The notes under the pieces were generated by a model, which did not search any database, was not told the DNA's origin, and saw only the letters and a program-made list of their open reading frames with translations. Positions 53,637-62,561 of a stretch of DNA of 64,000 bases are shown here, in pieces. The stretch covers positions 1 to 64,000 of the forward strand of contig BQIV01000020.1 of the NCBI GenBank assembly GCA_021604005.1, read 5' to 3'. The stretch is from Nitrospirales bacterium (GTDB lineage Bacteria; Nitrospirota; Nitrospiria; Nitrospirales; UBA8639). How positions within the stretch are numbered: position 1 is the first letter of the stretch; each line of letters opens with the position of its first letter. The position numbers and the translations under genes were made by a program.

Positions 53637-54178
53637 GCGTGTCCACGCTCTCCGTTTTTGTCATTCGTTGCTTGTTGCTCGTCGTTCGCTTCACGTTTCA
53701 CGCTTCACAAATCACGTTTCCCCTCTTTTTCGCATCACCCATTCAGGATGCGAGTCTACAGACGGCCATTTATGATCCATCGAAATGAAATATTGAATAG
53801 CCCGACTATCACAGTGCGGCGGTCCATTCTAAATGCCTTGGGAAAGAGGAACAGCCAACACACAGCGTGCCCTATTCTTTATGACGAATGAGGCTGTCTC
53901 GCCCTACCTCAGGAAATGGTAAAAACTTGTGTATCGTGTTACCCCTCGATAAGCATGGCTCATGGAAAATACTCAAAAAAATTGGCTCATAACTCTCAAA
54001 AATCAATATAAATCAATAACTTAAAATTAACATTGTGTGTTTTTGATAAAGATATCCATTATCATTGTCTTCTTCATAGACTTATGCGATACTGCTGCCC
54101 TCTTTATATTTCGACGTTGCTTGGTTTTCGATTCTTTTTATTTCATACATTCGTATTATTTCTCGGCTTCATCCATAC
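53637..54178. other. Gap with TTCACG tract and AT-rich promoter region
   Basis: Bases 53660-53720 hold CGCTTCACGTTTCACGCTTC and related units. From about 53950 the region is AT-rich and carries the Fur-box-like site at 54045-54063. No gene is supported. Confidence 0.5.
54045..54063 (+). promoter_or_regulatory. Candidate Fur box before tonB
   Basis: GATAAAGATATCCATTATC agrees with the classic 19-bp Fur consensus GATAATGATAATCATTATC at 16 of 19 positions. It lies 116 bp before the second tonB gene, in an AT-rich promoter region. Iron-dependent repression of tonB and the PepSY gene is inferred. Confidence 0.7.
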
Positions 54179-55207
54179 ATGAATCGACCAACTTCATCTT
54201 CCGCCACATTACAGCGCCAAAGACCTGCAACCCGGCCTCAATTGGGACGCCGAACGAATATGGCCTGGATGCTGTCGCTTGTGGCTCACAGCTTAGTGTT
54301 GACGGTGATTGGCGTCCTGTTGAACATCGAGTGGATTACCCCCACGCAGTCGTCATTCGCCTGGAAGGTACAGTTTGTTGAACTTGACCCACCTCCGCCT
54401 CCTCCCCCGACGAAACCGCAGGCCTCGCAGCCCGTTCGCAAACGAACGGTCGATGCCGCCCCACCACTGCAGCCCTTGATTCAAACGAAACGGCACACGC
54501 AGCACCGGCTTCGGCAAATGAAAGCGCGTTCCGGACAACGGGGCTCCGTGCCCATTCCCTCGCCTGCCCGTCCCGCATTTAGCGACACTCCCACTCATGC
54601 CAGCGTTCCACATGAGACGGCTAGACCTGCCCCACCGGCACGGATAAAGAAAGAAGCCCAATTGACGACACATCTCACGTCGCCTCGCCCGATCCGTCAA
54701 CCGTCCCCTCTTCCTCAGACCGATCTCCCTCGCGCCAATACGATTCATTCGCAAGCCGCCCAGGCAACCAACGATACCACCTGGAGCGAAGGGATTCGCC
54801 ATACCACGCAGCAGGAGCCTGACTTTTCGGTCACGGGCCAAACACGTATCGCTCCGGCCACCGACCCTCAAGCCTTGAAACCAAGAGCCACGCTAGCACG
54901 CACACCGCAACAAGCCGATTTTGGCTGGTTGGTTGAAAGACTGCATGAAAAGGTTCAACGATTAAAACAGTACCCTGCTCGAGCCAAACGGCAAAGCCTT
55001 GAGGGGCAAGTCACCGTACGCGCGACCATTACGCGAAACGGACTGCTTGGCAATCTGGTGATTGAACGATCGTCGGGCCATCACCTGTTGGATCAAAATG
55101 CACTTCAGACGGTCAAACAGGCCTTTCCCCTTGACTTTCAAGAACAATTACACCAACCTCAGGTCGTTCTGCTGCTTCCCATCAATTACACGCTTCAGAA
55201 TCTGTAG
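54179..55207 (+). CDS. tonB: TonB-family energy transducer (second)
   Basis: The 342-residue product has an N-terminal helix (MLSLVAHSLVLTVIGVLLNI), a short poly-Pro run (LDPPPPPPPTKPQ), a Pro/Arg/Thr-rich spacer and a C-terminal TonB domain. That domain has LKQYPARAKRQSLEGQVTVR and IERSSGHHLLDQNALQTVKQ. Its spacer is unlike that of the first TonB, but the last 90 residues are close. A Fur-box-like site lies upstream and a PepSY gene downstream in the same direction. This is the TonB most likely to serve iron receptors. Confidence 0.9.
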   Translation: MNRPTSSSATLQRQRPATRPQLGRRTNMAWMLSLVAHSLVLTVIGVLLNIEWITPTQSSFAWKVQFVELDPPPPPPPTKPQASQPVRKRTVDAAPPLQPLIQTKRHTQHRLRQMKARSGQRGSVPIPSPARPAFSDTPTHASVPHETARPAPPARIKKEAQLTTHLTSPRPIRQPSPLPQTDLPRANTIHSQAAQATNDTTWSEGIRHTTQQEPDFSVTGQTRIAPATDPQALKPRATLARTPQQADFGWLVERLHEKVQRLKQYPARAKRQSLEGQVTVRATITRNGLLGNLVIERSSGHHLLDQNALQTVKQAFPLDFQEQLHQPQVVLLLPINYTLQNL

Positions 55208-55336
55208 ACTCGTCCAGATTTTTTCCAGCAGCCTAATTCGAAAACAGGTAAGGATTTGCCTGGCTGCCTCGTCATATATATGAGAGGAGTGTGGAAGGGT
55301 GCGTCAAATCACTTACGTTCGCATCGTGGAATCATC

Positions 55337-56719
55337 ATGATACATCGCCCAGCCTGGGTACTCATCCATCGGTATATCGGGCTGGTCATGGCCCTGTTTT
55401 TACTCGTCTCCGGGCTGACCGGTAGCCTGCTGGCGTTCTACGATGAGTTGGATACGGCAGTGAATGCGGAGGTAATGACCGTCACACCGCCGTCGCCCCA
55501 AGCCCAACCGTTAGACCCCTTACTCGTACGCGAACAGGTTCAAGCTGCTCACCCGGAGGGCTTGGTCCATTGGGTCAATCTCAACCATCAACCAGATCAT
55601 GCCCGCACCTATTTCCTGGATAGCCGCATCGATCCAGCCACGGGAAAGCCCTTCGACCTGGAATACGACACCCTCTTTGTGAACCCCTACACGGGCGAAA
55701 TTCTGGGCGCACGGATGTGGGGAGACATCACACAAGGCATGACGAACCTCATGCCCTTTCTCTACCGGCTGCATTACGCACTGGCTCTCGGCACGGTCGG
55801 CGAATACGTCTTCGGTATCGTGGCGCTGCTGTGGACCGTCGATTGTTTTATCGGCGCGTATCTCACCTTCCCCGCTCGGGCACGTTCACAGTCAACCCCG
55901 CACGGGATTCAAGCATCAGCCGCGCCACGCCGTCAACGACACTCCTGGATCATGCGCTGGTGGCCATCGTGGACCATGCGATGGAAGAGCAATCGGTATA
56001 AAGTCAACTTCGATCTGCACCGCGCGGGAGGCTTGTGGCCATGGGCCATGCTGTTGATACTGGCCTGGTCTTCTGTCGGATTCAACTTACAAGAGGTGTA
56101 CAAACCCGTCATGGGACTATTTTTCACCGGCCAGACGAGGGTAGAACACGTACCGACGCTCGACAAGCCGCAACCCGAACCTGGGATTCCCTGGGCGCAA
56201 GCCTTAGAAATTGGACAAGGCCTGATGGCAAAGGAAGCGGCCCGCAAGGAGTTCAATGTACATGAAGCTCGAAGTTTGTCGTACGACCCCGGAAAAGGCC
56301 TATATCGCTACAGCGTCAACAGCGGCCGTGATCTTGCCGAGTGGGGCGGCACCTCAGTGTGGTTCGACGCCAATACCGGTGTCCAACGGGCGTTGTATCT
56401 TCCGACCGGGGAGGCGAGCGGCGATACCGTCAGCGCCTGGCTGTTCGCCCTGCATATGGCAGCCATCTGGGGAATGCCGTTTCAGATCTTTATGAGTATG
56501 ATGGGCATCACCGTGGCTGTCCTCTCGGTTACCGGCGTAGTCATCTGGTGGAAAAAATATACCGCTCGCCAGCAACATCGAATACGTCAGAAAAAAACTT
56601 CTGCATCCCTTCCCACTTCCCATCCGAACCACGCGCCCGCCCATTCCACGGTTAAACCTAAAAACAGCAGTTGGATCACGAAAGTCTGCACAACCTCTTC
56701 ATGCACCGAGAAAATGTAA
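55337..56719 (+). CDS. PepSY-associated membrane protein (PiuB-like)
   Basis: A 461-residue inner-membrane protein of the PepSY_TM group. Helix 1 is IGLVMALFLLVSGLTGSLLA, with the typical preceding HR (VLIHRYIGLV). FVNPYTGEILGARMWG is a PepSY repeat, and FLYRLHYALALGTVGEYVFG opens the next helix pair. Late helices are LFALHMAAIWGMPFQIFMSM and ITVAVLSVTGVVIWWKKY. Conserved His residues could bind haem or metal; relatives are proposed ferric-siderophore reductases. The ATG at 55337 begins the conserved part; the frame is open to 55256. It probably shares iron control with tonB. Confidence 0.88.
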   Translation: MIHRPAWVLIHRYIGLVMALFLLVSGLTGSLLAFYDELDTAVNAEVMTVTPPSPQAQPLDPLLVREQVQAAHPEGLVHWVNLNHQPDHARTYFLDSRIDPATGKPFDLEYDTLFVNPYTGEILGARMWGDITQGMTNLMPFLYRLHYALALGTVGEYVFGIVALLWTVDCFIGAYLTFPARARSQSTPHGIQASAAPRRQRHSWIMRWWPSWTMRWKSNRYKVNFDLHRAGGLWPWAMLLILAWSSVGFNLQEVYKPVMGLFFTGQTRVEHVPTLDKPQPEPGIPWAQALEIGQGLMAKEAARKEFNVHEARSLSYDPGKGLYRYSVNSGRDLAEWGGTSVWFDANTGVQRALYLPTGEASGDTVSAWLFALHMAAIWGMPFQIFMSMMGITVAVLSVTGVVIWWKKYTARQQHRIRQKKTSASLPTSHPNHAPAHSTVKPKNSSWITKVCTTSSCTEKM

Positions 56720-56755
56720 AAATCTCTCATCACCCACAAGGTGACCACGAGATTT
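56720..56755 (+). terminator. Hairpin after the PepSY gene
   Basis: AAATCTC and GAGATTT pair as outer arms with an inner stem TCACC/GGTGA around CACAA, beginning one base after the stop codon. The T run after it is weak. It probably ends the tonB-PepSY transcript. Confidence 0.5.
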
Positions 56756-56862
56756 GTACATTTCCTCTGCACACAAATAGTTTGCACAGCTTTTTCCCGC
56801 TCAACTGCCGTTTCTAGGTTGAATGGGAAGCCGGGGACATACGCAAAGAGTTGCCGTCGTAA

Positions 56863-57558
56863 TCACGACCTTGTCCTTCTGACCCCTCCGTCACGTCCCG
56901 ATACCTGACGAACCACAAGACAATTTTTCTCCCTGCCAGACCGTGTGGCCAAGACATTAATCCAAGCCCCTTTGCGCTCTTGATGTGTGACGCGCTCAAT
57001 TGAGCACACGTCCCATGCCGCAGTTTGCACCGCGTGCCTGAGTTCTCTTTTGAACCATTTCGCCAGGTATCGGCCCGCAATCCATTGCTGCCGGGGAACG
57101 CCAACCTCACGACCGTACATGACGGTGAGTGCCAGCCAACCGCCTGGCTTCGTCAGCTTGAATAATTTTCTCAATAGGGTTCTGGCTTGGACTTTGGGAA
57201 GATGAATAATCGAAGCCGCAGCCCAGATTCCATCGAAGGTTTGAAGCGGAAATGGCAGCCGACGCATATCCGCTTGAACTACCGGTAAGCGAGGGGCTCG
57301 TGCCTTTGCGGCTTGAAGAAACGACCAGGTAAGATCGGCCCCACACACATGAAACCCTTGCCGACGTAGATAGCGAGTGTCCTGACCCGGCCCACACCCG
57401 ACATCTAATATCAATCCGGCCTTCGGCACGCGAGCGATCAAATTATGTAAATGAAGCGGCACTTTGTACTGACGGGCGTTCCATTCGTGAAGATAGATTT
57501 CGTGCTGTGCTTCGTAGGATTGGATAGTTCGCCGCGTTGGAGTCAGTCGCATGGCCAT
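56863..57558 (-). CDS. Class I SAM-dependent methyltransferase
   Basis: A 231-residue Rossmann-fold methyltransferase. Motif I is ILDVGCGPGQDTRYLRRQGF. The acidic strand-2 region is VCGADLTWSFLQAAKARAP, and VQADMRRLPFPLQTFDGIWA covers motifs II and III. The late LTKPGGWLALTVMYG is the usual post-III strand. The last 20 residues are Arg/Gly-rich and probably disordered. The substrate is unknown. It stands alone between the PepSY gene and a DsrE-like gene. Confidence 0.88.
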   Translation of the reverse strand: MAMRLTPTRRTIQSYEAQHEIYLHEWNARQYKVPLHLHNLIARVPKAGLILDVGCGPGQDTRYLRRQGFHVCGADLTWSFLQAAKARAPRLPVVQADMRRLPFPLQTFDGIWAAASIIHLPKVQARTLLRKLFKLTKPGGWLALTVMYGREVGVPRQQWIAGRYLAKWFKRELRHAVQTAAWDVCSIERVTHQERKGAWINVLATRSGREKNCLVVRQVSGRDGGVRRTRS

Positions 57559-57720
57559 AACATCTGAGACAGGAAGAAAACGTGAGGGAATATGGATGGA
57601 TGGATTGACTGCAAAGTCACCGCCGCTCGCATCTCGCTAAAAACTGTGTAGCCTTACACGAGATACGATTCATGCTTGCGCGCCGGAGCGCGCAGGCACG
57701 AGCGACGAGTCTCACAGCCC

Positions 57721-58188
57721 TTACGGTTTAATGTAGATATATCCGGCTTTCTGCAAGTCGGCAATGCGCTTCACTGCCACGGGATGTTCCGTTGGGGTAA
57801 AGCCCGCCACTAATTTTTCCAGCGGGGTGCCAAAGAGTTTCATCGAGACTTGGCACATTTCCGCACCCACGCCTTTGTCGATCACGGTCTTGAGTTTCGC
57901 CTTGAGATCAGGATCCACCGTTTTCTCTTCAAAGAGCGGGAGCGCAGGACCATGGACGACGAGCTTGATATCGATCTTCTCCGGCCCACCTTCCGCCTCA
58001 ATATGTTTATTGATGAGAGCCATGGCATACTTGGCCGTCGCCAAGTCATGTCCATCGACGTGATAGACCACTTTGGTCTTCTCCGTTTCCGCAACGGCTA
58101 CACTTGAGAATACCCCCGGACTGAGTAACATGACACAAAGACTCAGAAATACGAATGAATACATCCGCCGTTGTTGTACAATTCTCAT
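57721..58188 (-). CDS. Exported DsrE/DsrF-like protein
   Basis: A signal peptide (SFVFLSLCVMLLSPGVFSSV, cleavage after AVAE) precedes a DsrE-like domain: TKVVYHVDGHDLATAKYAMA, IDIKLVVHGPALPLFEEKT and GVGAEMCQVSMKLFGTPLEK. The Cys in EMCQVSM is at the usual reactive position. Secreted DsrE-like proteins may take part in sulfur handling; the exact role is unknown. The ATG at 58188 has GGAGGTG before it; the frame is open to 58308, but the upstream part has no signal. Confidence 0.84.
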   Translation of the reverse strand: MRIVQQRRMYSFVFLSLCVMLLSPGVFSSVAVAETEKTKVVYHVDGHDLATAKYAMALINKHIEAEGGPEKIDIKLVVHGPALPLFEEKTVDPDLKAKLKTVIDKGVGAEMCQVSMKLFGTPLEKLVAGFTPTEHPVAVKRIADLQKAGYIYIKP

Positions 58189-58356
58189 GACCACCTCCTT
58201 CACTGTAAATGTAGAATACCGGTCCAACCGCATGCATGCTGTTTTCATTATCACAGGTTTATTAAGTAATGGGCAAACAGCAACAACTTGCTTAGCGAAT
58301 AACGACATTTGCTACAATTGCTTCAACACCTACCTACAGTCATGAGGTCAATACAT

Positions 58357-59553
58357 ATGTCACCATCACCCGAACGCTGCGCATGTCGAACGCCTCGCTG
58401 GAGGGTTCTGCCATACCTGACCCTGAGCATCGCAACCGTCGCCTGGATTGCCATTTCCGCTACTTTTGCCTTTGGCAACGACGAACATCGTCATACGCCT
58501 TCGCTCATAACGACGAACGGTCACAACGTGCCCGGTGCGACATTTCGCGTGTTTTTCCAACCCGGTAAAGGTGCGGCCGAGGGAATCGTGCTGGATACGT
58601 CCACGGTCGACGATGCCGTGCACACGTTGGTTGATGCCTTGAGCACGATGATGCAACACAGGCATCAGCACCCGAGATTCAATGAGGCCATAGAGAAAAA
58701 TTTTCTGAGCAAGGTAGTCATCGAACCCAAAGTCTTTAATCGTTTCGTCAAAGAATTTCCATTTCTCGTGGCACGGACAAGCCAACCAAAACAGGTCGTC
58801 CTACTCGTCAACGCGTCGAGGCTGAAAGAGGATGGCTATCTCAATCACCCCGACAAGCTCGTCCCACGCCTCGAACGGGAATTTCAATGGGTGCTGAGTA
58901 AGGCAGCCACGAAACCGAAACCTCGAAAGGTTTCCGTACAACGAGACCTCACACATACTCCAATCAAAACAACCAAAGAAATCAAAACACTGTCGGGGAA
59001 GGAACGGGAACAGGTGCTTCAGGCGCTCTTTGAATCGTATCTCGTCACGGTTGATGACTATCACAGCCTCAAGAATCAACCCTTCTTCGACATTGGGACA
59101 ACCAAATTGATGAAACCTACTCATCCTGATTCCACCATCAAGCTCTATGACATTCGGATTCGCGAAGCGCTTCAGATACTCATCCGAGATTCATATTTTC
59201 TTGAACACACCCCCAAAGCCGTCAGAAACTTATTAAATGGACGAATTTGGAATGTGTCGTTTGTGAAGATTGATTCACGTGAGTGGGCCACGCGAACGCG
59301 AGTCGCGCCAAAAGATAAGTCCGTGGTGGTCGGAAAGAATGAGACGTCCATTCAACCGGCCAAAATCTTAGTGAACTACCATCGGAAAGCCATACCGGAA
59401 GATCCGTATTATGCGGACACACAAGACCTGCCCATGGGCGCACTCTCGGCCGAACAACTTGCCAAGGTCATCGCATTGGAAATTGAAAAGAACATTACCG
59501 ACAAATCCATGCGCGGCCATGTCGCACAAGATGAACTCACAGCGCCGGAATAA
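58357..59553 (+). CDS. Exported protein of unknown function, source of the 3'-end repeats
   Basis: I do not recognise this protein of about 398 residues. A signal-like helix (LPYLTLSIATVAWIAISATF) is followed by a soluble domain with GATFRVFFQPGKGAAEGIVL, VVLLVNASRLKEDGYLNHPD, SGKEREQVLQALFESYLVTV and RIREALQILIRDSYFLEHTP. The C-terminus is LEIEKNITDKSMRGHVAQDE and LTAPE. ATGs at 58342 and 58357 are both possible starts. Its last 75 bp recur twice further right, on either side of a toxin-antitoxin module, each time ending in a stop codon. Its 3' end is thus either an integration target or the stub of lost paralogues. Confidence 0.65.
   Translation: MSPSPERCACRTPRWRVLPYLTLSIATVAWIAISATFAFGNDEHRHTPSLITTNGHNVPGATFRVFFQPGKGAAEGIVLDTSTVDDAVHTLVDALSTMMQHRHQHPRFNEAIEKNFLSKVVIEPKVFNRFVKEFPFLVARTSQPKQVVLLVNASRLKEDGYLNHPDKLVPRLEREFQWVLSKAATKPKPRKVSVQRDLTHTPIKTTKEIKTLSGKEREQVLQALFESYLVTVDDYHSLKNQPFFDIGTTKLMKPTHPDSTIKLYDIRIREALQILIRDSYFLEHTPKAVRNLLNGRIWNVSFVKIDSREWATRTRVAPKDKSVVVGKNETSIQPAKILVNYHRKAIPEDPYYADTQDLPMGALSAEQLAKVIALEIEKNITDKSMRGHVAQDELTAPE
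59479..59553 (+). repeat. 3'-end repeat, copy A (inside the intact gene)
   Basis: This is the final 75 bp of the exported-protein gene, encoding EIEKNITDKSMRGHVAQDEL then TAPE and stop. It is the reference for copies B and C. Confidence 0.8.
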
Positions 59554-59684
59554 GAATTATTACAATAGAACGCTACAGTTTAACCGCTCCATGCTCACAC
59601 GGTTGGATTGATACGAATCACGGCCTCTTTCTACGACACAAGTGAACCCATCACCAAGCAGGTTTCCCTCACTGGACCTATTTC

Positions 59685-59698
59685 GTACAAAGATGTAC
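59685..59698. promoter_or_regulatory. Short palindrome before a phd/PIN pair
   Basis: GTACA-AAGA-TGTAC is an inverted repeat 64 bp before the antitoxin start. It is a possible autoregulation site; the arms are short. Confidence 0.4.
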
Positions 59699-59761
59699 AA
59701 TAAAAACACTTAAGAAAATTGTCATACCTTACACCTTTAACCAACCTAGAAGAAACTCACC

Positions 59762-60028
59762 ATGAAACTCCCAATCAGTGAAGCACGACGGCGATTGCCA
59801 GCCTTAGTTCGGAAAGTACGAGAGGACGCTGGAATCCGTGTGCAAATCACACTCCATAACGAAGTCGTGGCGGAATTGCGAGCTGCCCAGCCAGAGCCCC
59901 AGCCAGGAGAAGCAGCGCAGAAGCTCCTTGAGCTCGCGAAGCAGATGCCGAAATCACGAGGCCATAAGACGAACATCTCTTCTCATACCAACGCCTATCT
60001 CTACGGGCGCAAGACCAAAAGGCAATGA
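59762..60028 (+). CDS. Phd/YefM-like antitoxin
   Basis: The 88-residue protein begins MKLPISEARRRLPALVRKVR and continues IRVQITLHNEVVAELRAAQP, a Phd/YefM-like N-terminal fold with an Arg-rich first helix. The Gln/Pro and basic C-terminus (KSRGHKTNISSHTNAYLYGR) is the probable toxin-binding part. The stop overlaps the PIN gene by 4 bp (ATGA). This is the first of three toxin-antitoxin modules in the island. Confidence 0.8.
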   Translation: MKLPISEARRRLPALVRKVREDAGIRVQITLHNEVVAELRAAQPEPQPGEAAQKLLELAKQMPKSRGHKTNISSHTNAYLYGRKTKRQ

Positions 60029-60447
60029 CCCCCTTCCCTCAACGACTATTCTGCGACACATCGTTCTTTTATGCCTGTTTGGACCCCAAGGATCGAAATC
60101 ATGAAATGGCCTTGGCTTTGCTCACAGAAGCCCAGGTCGTCGAAGCAAGGTTTTATACGACCTGGGATATTGTTAGTGAAACAGTCACACTCCTGCGTTA
60201 CCGGAAAAACTATCAGACGGCTAAGCGTTTCCTCGTTGACATCAAACCTTCGTTGCACATTGTCTGGCACGGTGATGGCGTACACCAAGAAGCGGAAGAG
60301 ATCTTTTGCAAATTTGGGAATGAACGGCGACTCTCATTTTGCGATTCGATATCATGTGTTGTGGTCACGACCCTCCTCGACCATATGCCGTGCCTGGCGT
60401 TTGACGAGGACTTTCGAAAACTTGGCCTCACGATCATCTTTCCATAA
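60025..60447 (+). CDS. PIN-domain toxin
   Basis: A 140-residue PIN protein. RLFCDTSFFYACLDPKDRNH carries the first acidic residue, WDIVSETVTLLRYRKNY the conserved Glu, LSFCDSISCVVVTTLLDHMP the third and LAFDEDFRKLGL the last. FCDTSFF with YTTWDIVSETVTLLRYR is typical of this VapC subgroup. It is coupled to the antitoxin just upstream. Confidence 0.88.
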   Translation: MTPFPQRLFCDTSFFYACLDPKDRNHEMALALLTEAQVVEARFYTTWDIVSETVTLLRYRKNYQTAKRFLVDIKPSLHIVWHGDGVHQEAEEIFCKFGNERRLSFCDSISCVVVTTLLDHMPCLAFDEDFRKLGLTIIFP

Positions 60448-60693
60448 CTAATGTGAGCACGTAGCTGACGCCACGCTCGCGGGATAAGACGGTTTGTAGA
60501 GGTGCCCTACTGAAAGAACCCCTTTATAAATGTCAATTTTAATAACCACGGCATGGGCCAGGAAAAAGTATCGGTCGCACACCCTTGCAGGCTTCGGCCA
60601 ATAGAACGGCAATAAACCAAAAGGTTTTGGGTACCGAACAGATCATAAACACAGAATAACAAAACTCAACGCCCCTTCAACTTCTCCTTTTTC

Positions 60694-61122
60694 TCAGTTC
60701 AACATATCCCAATCGGCAAGTAAGCGAATACTTCCCTTCCGGCTAGCTCTTTTGACATAGCTCTTATCAGCGGTCACGTAGACGCCCATAGTCTGAATAG
60801 CAAGCACATGATAACAACTATCGTAGAATGTTACGCCTTTGACTTCCTCCATGAGCTTCAACACAGCTTGGCAGTAGGTGGACGTGAGGGCAACTTCTGT
60901 CAGCTCATAGTCCAATAGTGCTTTCATGAGTTCACTTGCTAGTTGGGGCTGCTTCAGACCAAGAACATTACCGACTTCATATTTCCACAATGTGGGGACT
61001 TGTAACTCAAGCTCACCTGCGACGAACGCGCTTTGTAAATCGAGAGCCGTCGAGACTTCGACCCCCTCCCCCTTTTCGAGCACCCACTTAAGAATGACGG
61101 AGGCATCAGGAACAATGATCAT
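60694..61122 (-). CDS. vapC: PIN-domain toxin
   Basis: A 142-residue PIN protein on the minus strand, MIIVPDASVILKWVLEKGEG, with Asp6 and then Glu in VPTLWKYEVGNVLGLKQPQL. GVTFYDSCYHVLAIQTMGVY holds the third acidic residue and VTADKSYVKRASRKGSIRLL the last. The order acid-Ser-Val near the start is typical of VapC proteins. It overlaps the antitoxin gene upstream by 4 bp. Confidence 0.9.
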   Translation of the reverse strand: MIIVPDASVILKWVLEKGEGVEVSTALDLQSAFVAGELELQVPTLWKYEVGNVLGLKQPQLASELMKALLDYELTEVALTSTYCQAVLKLMEEVKGVTFYDSCYHVLAIQTMGVYVTADKSYVKRASRKGSIRLLADWDMLN

Positions 61123-61352
61123 GAGGCTGACCTGGAACGATCTTCTCTGACCGCCTCCAGGATCTCGCGTCCCGTAAGCGTCGCACTTCGTTTGCGTAAT
61201 TGCGTGATCCGGACTGCTGCCAACTGACGTTTCCGATGCAAGAGCTCTTTACGCAAGGCCTCATTAATGACATCGCTTCGTTTTCTTGCAGGAATCAATT
61301 TCAACAAATCTTCATGCACGTCGTCTTGAAGAGATACATTCACCTTCCCCAT
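61119..61352 (-). CDS. Ribbon-helix-helix antitoxin
   Basis: The 77-residue protein starts MGKVNVSLQDDVHEDLLKLI and continues PARKRSDVINEALRKELLHR, a ribbon-helix-helix DNA-binding domain (ParD or VapB type). The Arg-rich C-terminal helix, with LTGREILEAVREDRSRS, contacts the toxin. AGGAGGAG stands a few bases before the start. With the PIN gene it forms the only leftward module of the island. Confidence 0.87.
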   Translation of the reverse strand: MGKVNVSLQDDVHEDLLKLIPARKRSDVINEALRKELLHRKRQLAAVRITQLRKRSATLTGREILEAVREDRSRSAS

Positions 61353-61989
61353 ACCAGACTCCTCCTGTGCATTATCGCGAATTCAATTCATTTCCAGTGA
61401 TGACCTTGGCGACGATTGTCCCGTAACCCTACACATCCCCTTACGACGCAACTGACTGTGAATGCCGTTCTGCGCCTGAGAGGGTAACTCAAAGTCGCCA
61501 AGACAGCGTCATACTAGACCTCAGACATCGGAAATTATGTAAAACGGCTATAACATCGCAATTGCTCAAGACTTTCATAGTAATCCAACATAGACATTTA
61601 GTCAAGACACATAAACTAGGCAGATATAATAAAAACTCAAAGTAGAAACTGGGTAAATCAGCTTGCACAGAAACTCTTAATCACCAATGTATACTCTTTT
61701 TTGAGTTTCAAAAACTTTATAGATTGGAGAGAGAGCTCCTAGAGACCTAGAGCTCAACGACTAGAAATCGAAAAAAACATCACCGACAAGCCAATGCGCA
61801 GCCACGTCGCCCAAGACGAGCAGTCGGCGCCGAAAGAAGAATGATTGGGGCAGTTAATCTTGCCTCTCTGCACTCATTACTCATGCTGTAGTCTGCGGTT
61901 GAGTCCAGAAGTATCTATGGTCTCCTTAAAGATTCAGTACCGACATCGATCCTGTTGTCATTCTTTAATTGGAAAGGTACTATAGAGCC
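61353..61989. other. Gap containing repeat copy B
   Basis: About 640 bp without an intact gene. Bases 61764-61844 are a copy of the 3' end of the exported-protein gene; the AT-rich part at 61550-61740 shows nothing I recognise. Confidence 0.5.
61764..61844 (+). repeat. 3'-end repeat, copy B
   Basis: Codons spell EIEKNITDKPMRSHVAQDEQ then SAPKEE and TGA, matching the last 25 codons of the gene at 58.4-59.6 kb (copy A). Resemblance begins within a codon or two of EIEK and ends at the stop. Upstream text is not similar, so this is not a truncated full-length copy in plain view. Confidence 0.78.
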
Positions 61990-62214
61990 ATGGACTACAC
62001 TGACATTATCACTATTGAGCCCGGGAAACGTAGCGGAAAACCCTGCATCAGAGGGATGCGGATCACAGTATCGGATGTGCTGGAATATCTGGCATCAGGG
62101 ATGACGGAAGATGAAATTATCAGCGACTTTCCTGAACTCACGAAACGAGACATCCACGCCTGCCTTTCATTTGCTGCAGACCGTGAAAAAAAGCTTTCCG
62201 TGGCTAACGTATGA
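61990..62214 (+). CDS. DUF433 antitoxin
   Basis: A DUF433 protein of 74 residues: MDYTDIITIEPGKRSGKPCI, RGMRITVSDVLEYLASGMTE, DEIISDFPELTKRDIHACLS. The family pattern GKPCIRG and DILEYLASG marks a helix-turn-helix antitoxin paired with DUF5615 toxins. I chose the ATG at 61990, which begins the conserved part; the frame is open to 61969. It overlaps the toxin gene by 4 bp. Copies B and C of the 3'-end repeat stand on either side of the pair. Confidence 0.9.
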   Translation: MDYTDIITIEPGKRSGKPCIRGMRITVSDVLEYLASGMTEDEIISDFPELTKRDIHACLSFAADREKKLSVANV

Positions 62215-62501
62215 AACTGGTTCTAGACCAGAACCTTTCGTACAAACTTGTCCTCAGTCTTGATCTACAATACCCTGGTTCGAAGCATGTAAAAGATTTA
62301 GGGCTGACCGGTGACGACGATGAGGCAATTTGGAAATTTGCCTCAGATTACCAATTCGCCATTGTGTCCAAGGACTCCGACTTCCTGCACCGAAGTCTCC
62401 TCCTCGGTCATCCACCAAAAGTCATTCAATTGCGAATAGGGAACTGCTCTACACGGTATATCCAGGATCTATTCATCCGAGAAGAACCCGTCATCAAGTA
62501 A
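62211..62501 (+). CDS. DUF5615 PIN-like toxin
   Basis: A PIN-like DUF5615 protein of 96 residues: MKLVLDQNLSYKLVLSLDLQ, DDDEAIWKFASDYQFAIVSK, DSDFLHRSLLLGHPPKVIQL and RIGNCSTRYIQDLF. Acidic residues Asp6 in VLDQN and Asp in SKDSDF fit the PIN-like active site. It is the presumed toxin of the DUF433 pair. An inactive relative with the same gene order is at 40.0-40.4 kb. Confidence 0.9.
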   Translation: MKLVLDQNLSYKLVLSLDLQYPGSKHVKDLGLTGDDDEAIWKFASDYQFAIVSKDSDFLHRSLLLGHPPKVIQLRIGNCSTRYIQDLFIREEPVIK

Positions 62502-62561
62502 TTTCTGAGCAACCCAAATGAGGCTCTGCTCGTTATTACCTAAAAAAAGTTATTCGGAGTT

